Source: Caldifarciminota bacterium RBG_13_43_14 (GTDB lineage Bacteria; Hydrothermota; Tepidihabitantia; SM23-42). From it: a stretch of DNA of 7,412 bases. Numbering within the stretch: the stretch's first letter is position 1; every line of letters starts with the position of its first letter. Shown piece after piece: positions 3,629 to 7,412 of the stretch. The stretch covers positions 1 to 7,412 of the forward strand of contig MEUM01000016.1 of NCBI GenBank assembly GCA_001771735.1. Reading direction: 5' to 3'. The position numbers were made by a program, and so were the translations under genes. Under the pieces are notes generated by a model that saw nothing but the letters and a program-made list of their open reading frames with translations, ran no database searches and had not been told where the DNA came from.

Positions 3629-4993
3629 ATGAAGAATTTATTTGTTAGAAGTATTCGGTGGGATATTACCAATGCCTGCAATCTGTCTTGCATGCATTGC
3701 TATGCACCCAAAGGGAAGAATACAGATATTGGCTATGACAGTGTAATAAAGATTATAGCAAGGATAATGCCTTTTGGACTTAAAGAAATAAATTTCTCAG
3801 GTCGGGAACCAACCATGCGCAAAGATATATTCCGGATAATAAAATGGTGCCGAGAAAAAGGCCTTACCATTAATATGACAACCAACGGTACTTTAATGGA
3901 ACCGATTATGATCAGGCAAATCATCAATAGCGGAATCAATATGCTTGTTTTCAGTCTGGATGGGCCTGATGCCGAAACTCATGATAAGATAAGAGGTTTG
4001 GGAAATTTCAGCAAAACAGTGGAAAACATAAAAGTACTTAAATCCAATATGGATGAACCCGGATCAAGATCCAAAATTGGTATAAGCTGTACACTTCAAA
4101 AATTCAATATCAACTGTATCCAGGGAATGATCGATTTGTGTGATTCATTAGGCGTAGATCTTCTGGCTATTAATCCGGTAAGTTTCTGCGGCTCAGCACT
4201 GGATGCAGTATCGGAATTATATGTTGATTCCGACGATATTTTTACGGGCTGGGAAGAAATATGCAAACGATATAAAAAAATTCAACCGGATTTTGAAATT
4301 TATTTAGGCATTTATCCCATGGAAGCAAAATATCTGAATTTAAAACATAATATGAATTTACCGGTTATTCATACCGGATGCTCAGCTGGACAAACCCTAT
4401 ATATAAACGCACAAGGATATGCATTGCCATGTTATATGCTGCCTCCAGTATCTGATATCGTTGTTGATATCAGTAAGTATGTGAAATACTGGGATGTATT
4501 AAATGAATCAGTGCAGTATGCGGCAAGTATATTCGAACCATTTATTAATTTCACAGTAAATCATAATCATAAAAATATTAATGGCTGTGAATCATGCCCG
4601 GATGTACCAGTATGCAAAAGATGTCCTTTAATATCCATGTCAGATCCGGATGCCGTAAAAAGATGCCAACAGACGCGCGATCGAATCGCATTAACGAAAC
4701 CCAAACTTGATCCGGATAGTGTTCTTAAAATAAAACCAATCGTAAGGCATGAATTATTCAAAAATAAATTGATCATAAATATCAAAGATGGTAGTTATAC
4801 AAGTGAAAAGACCTTTGAATTAAATCCTTTTTCAAAAAGAATCTGGAATGAAATGAGTAAAGCCAGATCGGTCCGGCAAATAAGCGATACGATTAATAAG
4901 AGGTTTTCCAAATTAAGCCCGGAAGAAAGAGAAAGTTCTTTACTCGAATGCATCGATTACTTCTTAAAAGAAGGAGTCATATCAATAAACTGA
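3629..4993 (+). CDS. radical SAM/SPASM peptide maturase with fused C-terminal PqqD-like domain
   Basis: A 454-residue iron-sulfur enzyme, inferred to modify the adjacent precursor peptide by radical chemistry. The radical SAM core carries CNLSCMHC (Cys17, 21, 24) for the [4Fe-4S] cluster that cleaves S-adenosylmethionine, followed by TTNGT (84-88) and FSLDGP (108-113). The usual GGEP reads GREP (58-61). A SPASM domain has seven cysteines in the expected order: Cys251, Cys268 (after G263-X4), Cys320, 323, 329, 332 and 346, enough for auxiliary clusters; 329-332 is CX2C instead of the common CX3C. Residues about 366-454 resemble PqqD, with FELNPFSKRIWNEMSK, VRQISDTINKRF and CIDYFLKEGVISI; such domains bind leader peptides. 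The ATG has GGAG 5 nt upstream. The stop is 4 nt before the exporter start, so the genes form an operon. Base composition looks more AT-rich than the flanking genes. Modification type is unknown. Confidence 0.9.
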   Translation: MKNLFVRSIRWDITNACNLSCMHCYAPKGKNTDIGYDSVIKIIARIMPFGLKEINFSGREPTMRKDIFRIIKWCREKGLTINMTTNGTLMEPIMIRQIINSGINMLVFSLDGPDAETHDKIRGLGNFSKTVENIKVLKSNMDEPGSRSKIGISCTLQKFNINCIQGMIDLCDSLGVDLLAINPVSFCGSALDAVSELYVDSDDIFTGWEEICKRYKKIQPDFEIYLGIYPMEAKYLNLKHNMNLPVIHTGCSAGQTLYINAQGYALPCYMLPPVSDIVVDISKYVKYWDVLNESVQYAASIFEPFINFTVNHNHKNINGCESCPDVPVCKRCPLISMSDPDAVKRCQQTRDRIALTKPKLDPDSVLKIKPIVRHELFKNKLIINIKDGSYTSEKTFELNPFSKRIWNEMSKARSVRQISDTINKRFSKLSPEERESSLLECIDYFLKEGVISIN

Positions 4994-4997
4994 TTTA

Positions 4998-6203
4998 ATG
5001 AGAAAAAATATCTGGGCAAATAGAAATTTTTTGTTGTATTTTATTGGTCAGACTGTTTCGTCGCTCGGTGACGGGTTCTATCTGATTGCCTTTGTATGGT
5101 TATCCATGCGGCTATCCGGAGGCAAAGGCATTGTTATGGGCGGAGTGCTTAGCATCTACACGATAGGTGAAGTAGTGTTCGGGTTGATCGCCGGTCCGAT
5201 CGTTGATCGGTTTGACCGGAAGAAAATTCTCATTATTACCGACATGATAAGGGGCATAATTGTTTTATCTGTTTTTATCATGGTTCAAACGGCCAAAATT
5301 TCCCTTTTGAATTTGTACGTGTGTGTTGCTCTTTTTGCTGTTTTCTCGCCGATATTCCATCGTGCCGAATTCGCGGTGATTCCGCAGTTAATCAATAAAG
5401 AGAATTTGATGACAGCCAATGGATTGTTGGCAGGTTCGAGAAGGTCGATGCAGATCATTGCGCCGATCCTTGCGGGTGTTGTTATTGCTGTGGCTGGAGT
5501 GTCAGTCTGTTTCTTACTTGATTCTTTATCCTTTGCGTTATCGGTGGTCTTAACCGTGTTGTTACGCGTTGAGCCTGTTATGCTCTCGAAAGCAAAGAAT
5601 TTTATCACACCGCTTGCATCAAATTTTGTTGATGGTTTTAAATATCTAATCGATTCACCTTTTTTGCTCGCGTTGGGAATTTATGCCGCGTGCGTCAATT
5701 TTTTTGCCGGCCCAATATTCCCGCTGATACCACTGCTCACCGAGAAGACCGGGATCGGCGCGTCCGGGTATGGCGCGATCATGGGCGGTTTGTCTGCGGG
5801 AATGATCGCGGCTAGTTTCATGATCGGTTTCGTCGGTAAAAGAGCCGACAAAGTAACGGTGATGTTGACCGGCCTGGCATTCTCGGCGCTCGCGATAATG
5901 AGCATGTCTATTCTTGAAAACTTTCTTTTGATAATCTCGGCCGTGGTGCTGGGAATCGGACTTAATGTAACAAATATACCGATTACGACCATATTCCAGC
6001 AAGAAATACCAAAAGAAAGACTTGGGGTTGTTTCGAGCTTTGTTTTCACCATTGCCCAGATCGCGATGCCGGTGTCAATGCTCTTGAGCGGAGTGTTGGT
6101 GGATATTTTCAGCGTCAAAACCTTATTCGCCGCGATCGGCCTGAGCGTTTTTGCCGCGGCGATCATCGGATTTTTTCTGCCGCAATTGAGACGAAGAGTA
6201 TAA
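4998..6203 (+). CDS. MFS exporter of the RiPP operon
   Basis: A 401-residue inner-membrane protein of the major facilitator superfamily, with about 12 hydrophobic segments and normal length. Diagnostic sequence: SSLGDGFYLIA in helix 1 (21-31), motif A GPIVDRFDRKKIL (66-78) in loop 2-3, and the drug-exporter-like stretch VIPQLINKENLMTANGLL (127-144) leading into SRRSMQIIAPILAG and FLLDSLSFALS (172-182), typical of macrolide- or siderophore-export type MFS proteins. These use the proton gradient to expel substrates. From its position 4 nt behind the maturase it probably exports the modified peptide and may protect the producer. No Shine-Dalgarno lies at normal distance (GGAG at 4973-4976 is 21 nt upstream), so translation is probably coupled to the maturase stop codon. 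A housekeeping drug-efflux role unrelated to the peptide is the alternative. Confidence 0.85.
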   Translation: MRKNIWANRNFLLYFIGQTVSSLGDGFYLIAFVWLSMRLSGGKGIVMGGVLSIYTIGEVVFGLIAGPIVDRFDRKKILIITDMIRGIIVLSVFIMVQTAKISLLNLYVCVALFAVFSPIFHRAEFAVIPQLINKENLMTANGLLAGSRRSMQIIAPILAGVVIAVAGVSVCFLLDSLSFALSVVLTVLLRVEPVMLSKAKNFITPLASNFVDGFKYLIDSPFLLALGIYAACVNFFAGPIFPLIPLLTEKTGIGASGYGAIMGGLSAGMIAASFMIGFVGKRADKVTVMLTGLAFSALAIMSMSILENFLLIISAVVLGIGLNVTNIPITTIFQQEIPKERLGVVSSFVFTIAQIAMPVSMLLSGVLVDIFSVKTLFAAIGLSVFAAAIIGFFLPQLRRRV

Positions 6204-6336
6204 ACTAAGAACTACTCACTAGGAACTATAAGAACCGTATGCGTAAGCTGTAAACCGTAAGCCGTTAATTACCAATGACCAATTACGTAATGACTCTTTG
6301 AGTAATAATTGTAGCGCGTAATGCGAGGAAAAACTA
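6204..6336. repeat. intergenic degenerate short repeats
   Basis: Following the exporter there is no gene but a string of imperfect short repeats: AAGAACTA / AGGAACTA / AAGAAC at 6207-6236, then CCGTATGC / GTAAGCTGTA / CCGTAAGCCG at 6236-6264, ACCAATGACCAAT at 6270-6283 and the palindrome ATTACGTAAT at 6282-6291. Such slippage-derived filler recurs between genes in some uncultured candidate phyla. I see no terminator with a T-run after the exporter. Confidence 0.45.
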
Positions 6337-6401
6337 TGTCATTGCGAAGGACGAAGTCCTGAAGCAATCTCTGAGATTGCCGCGCTTCGCTCGCAATGAC
6401 A
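6337..6401. mobile_element. 65-bp palindromic element (MITE/REP-like) folding as a cloverleaf
   Basis: Terminal inverted repeats TGTCATTGCGA (6337-6347) and TCGCAATGACA (6391-6401) match over 11 of 11 bases. Inside lie three further hairpins: AGGAC-GAA-GTCCT (6348-6360), GCAATCTC-T-GAGATTGC (6364-6380) and GCG-CTT-CGC (6382-6390). The sequence type, with TCATTGCGA and GAAGCAATCTC, resembles a dispersed palindromic repeat seen in many unrelated bacterial genomes, probably spread by a transposase in trans. It encodes nothing. A second partial motif TGAGATTGCCGC repeats just outside at 6405-6416. Confidence 0.7.
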
Positions 6402-6404
6402 GGT

Positions 6405-6461
6405 TGAGATTGCCGCACTTACGGCAGGCTCAGGCCTCTGCCATAGGCAGACAAGAGAGGC
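6405..6461. repeat. second hairpin cluster next to the palindromic element
   Basis: TGAGATTGCCGC at 6405-6416 repeats 6372-6383. TGCCG (6411-6415) can pair with CGGCA (6422-6426). TCTGCC-ATA-GGCAGA (6437-6451) forms a perfect stem, nested inside GCCTCT (6434-6439) and AGAGGC (6456-6461), with which it competes by two bases. No T-run follows on either strand, so a terminator for either flanking gene is not shown. Confidence 0.5.
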
Positions 6462-6472
6462 GGGATTACCGC

Positions 6473-6513
6473 TTAGCGTTTAATATTGCCGATTAGCGTT
6501 TAGCGATTAGCGT
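6473..6513. repeat. TTAGCG repeats overlapping the end of the head-repeat protein gene
   Basis: TTAGCG occurs at 6473, 6493, 6500 and 6507, the last three spaced exactly 7 nt apart as (TTAGCGN)3. The stop codon of the minus-strand gene (6502-6500) and its last codons lie inside this tract, so the C-terminal ANR of that protein is encoded by repeat units. Confidence 0.6.
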
Positions 6514-7412
6514 CCAGCGTTTTCGATTCCTCGTGAACCCGTTGACCATCAGCAGTTTTGAACACGAATAATTGCGGGTTCTTTGATTTGATGCCGTCGT
6601 AAATGCCGATCATCGCGTCGTCGTCAATGGAATGACCGCGCAGATCGCCGGTCTTTTCCTGCACGACCGGGGTCTGGACGCGCGCGATCTCGGCGTGGAT
6701 GTCCGTGCGCTCGGCCGTGACCGTCCAGTAGACCTTCATATCAGGTTTACCACCAATGGCAAATGTATTGCCGCGCACGTCTTCAGCAACATAGACTACA
6801 TCTGCTGAGCCAACGCCGGTCAGTTGTATCATCGGATTGCGGTTGATGTCGTCGAAGTAGTCCGGCAGGTCAACGCGAGCCCGACCGTCCGCGTCCAGCA
6901 CAACAGAACCTCGGTAAACCGACATCACTTCATCCGAACTCACGCCGTACTGGTTCAGAATCTTATTCATCGGGTTAGCCGGATGGTCCATGGCAAAATC
7001 CATGGTGCCGGTGGAAAACGCCGCGGCGCGAACCTGGTTCGCGGCAGTGGTGTGGCTGGTCGTGAATGCCGCGGAATTATCATGTCCGGAAGTAACATAA
7101 GTGCTGTAATTCGTGGCAAAACTATAATTGGCGGCAGCAGTATCCGCACGCCCGCCGGCCACGGTCGCATAAAAGCCGCTGGCAGTGTTGGAAATGCCGC
7201 CGGCCACGGTCGCATAATCAATGCTGGCAGTGTTGGAATAGCCGCCGGCCACGGTCGCAGAAAAGTTGCTGGCAGTGTTGTTTCTTCCGCCACCCACGGT
7301 CGTATAATTGGTGCTGGCAGTGTTGTAAGCGCCGCCACCCACGGTCGCGTACCAACTGCTGGCAGTGTTGGAATACCCGCCGGCCACGGTCGCACAATAG
7401 TTGCTGGCAGTG
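6500..7412 (-). CDS. secreted or surface protein with YadA-like head repeats (N-terminus outside window)
   Basis: The frame is open from the window edge to TAA at 6502-6500. GTG at 7387 is not a start: the same frame continues upstream as another repeat (TASNYCAT). The N-terminal part is tandem 15-residue repeats of the form VAGGYSNTASxxYAT, as in the left-handed beta-roll heads of YadA-like trimeric adhesins. A linker with NYSFATNYSTYVTS follows, then a non-repetitive C-terminal domain: FAMDHPANPMNKILNQY, SVVLDADGRARVDLPDYF, YVAEDVRGNTFAIGGKP and MKVYWTVTAER, a domain that recurs behind such repeats in secreted proteins of environmental bacteria. No YadA-type membrane anchor and no T9SS tail is present, so surface attachment is unclear. 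Adhesion or a structural surface role is inferred. Codons are more GC-rich than those of the RiPP genes. Confidence 0.8.
   Translation of the reverse strand, partial: TASNYCATVAGGYSNTASSWYATVGGGAYNTASTNYTTVGGGRNNTASNFSATVAGGYSNTASIDYATVAGGISNTASGFYATVAGGRADTAAANYSFATNYSTYVTSGHDNSAAFTTSHTTAANQVRAAAFSTGTMDFAMDHPANPMNKILNQYGVSSDEVMSVYRGSVVLDADGRARVDLPDYFDDINRNPMIQLTGVGSADVVYVAEDVRGNTFAIGGKPDMKVYWTVTAERTDIHAEIARVQTPVVQEKTGDLRGHSIDDDAMIGIYDGIKSKNPQLFVFKTADGQRVHEESKTLDANR
7118..7387 (-). repeat. 45-bp tandem repeats coding for head-repeat units
   Basis: Six consecutive 45-bp units occur, each beginning (minus strand) at the GTG/GTC of VxGG: 7387, 7342, 7297, 7252, 7207 and 7162. A further unit is cut by the window edge. 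Five are close copies; the last (VAGGRADTAAANYSF) is divergent and closes the array. CCACGGTCG is nearly invariant on the plus strand. Copy-number change by recombination is likely. Confidence 0.85.

Noticed and set aside
5285..6166. minus-strand frames within the exporter gene
   Set aside because: These are shadows of the MFS coding sequence, which has clear family motifs on the plus strand.
6337..6401. tRNA gene suggested by a cloverleaf
   Set aside because: It lacks the conserved T-loop (TTCRA context), the anticodon-arm geometry and a normal 7-bp acceptor stem; the 11-bp terminal inverted repeats fit a palindromic element.
6967..7395. 142-residue minus-strand frame with repeated RPWPA units
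   Set aside because: It is the 45-bp repeat read in another frame; the VAGGxxNTAS frame gives a known repeat type followed by a well-formed C-terminal domain.
7118..7412. CRISPR array suggested by regular repeats
   Set aside because: The 45-bp period is an exact multiple of three, the units translate into coherent head repeats and there are no distinct spacers.

Overview
The window looks like chromosomal DNA from an uncultured bacterium, possibly of the Fibrobacteres-Chlorobi-Bacteroidetes (FCB) or candidate-phylum WOR-3 type. The clues are a type IX secretion (T9SS) sorting domain remnant at 2071-2472, a secreted protein built of YadA-like head repeats at the right end, and intergenic DNA full of short degenerate repeats. 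The phylum is an inference; there is no rRNA or other marker gene here.

Left part (1-2520): the last codons of a possible membrane protein converge on a minus-strand nucleoside phosphorylase (118-894). A 199-bp divergent intergenic region with two good sigma70-type promoters and a perfect 11+11 bp palindrome separates it from a plus-strand pair: a small unrecognised protein (1094-1309) overlapping a nucleotidyltransferase-fold protein (1200-1955). The Shine-Dalgarno of the second gene is written inside the Met-Gly-Gly codons of the first. A truncated T9SS sorting domain (minus strand) follows. It is divergent from a cation-diffusion-facilitator-like membrane protein (2521-3222). All three promoters place their -10 box only 6-12 nt from the start codon, which suggests leaderless or nearly leaderless mRNAs.

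Central part (3223-6203) is the most interesting region: an apparent ribosomally synthesised, post-translationally modified peptide (RiPP) operon. It has a control region packed with small palindromes and a repeated 16-mer, then a 32-residue precursor peptide (38 from an earlier ATG) ending in a Gly-rich Cys-Cys core. A perfect 12-bp hairpin without a U-tract follows, then a radical SAM/SPASM enzyme with a fused C-terminal PqqD-like recognition domain, and 4 nt later an MFS exporter. The natural reading is that the PqqD-like domain holds the leader, the radical SAM centre crosslinks or otherwise modifies the core (the two adjacent cysteines are the obvious acceptors), and the MFS protein exports the product and may give self-resistance. 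No dedicated leader peptidase is seen. I do not recognise the precursor as a member of a named RiPP family.

Right part (6204-7412): about 300 bp of intergenic DNA with degenerate repeats, a 65-bp element with 11-bp terminal inverted repeats that folds as a cloverleaf, more hairpins, and a 7-nt tandem repeat that contains the stop codon of the next gene. That gene is a minus-strand surface or secreted protein with 45-bp (15-residue) YadA-like head repeats, cut by the window edge.
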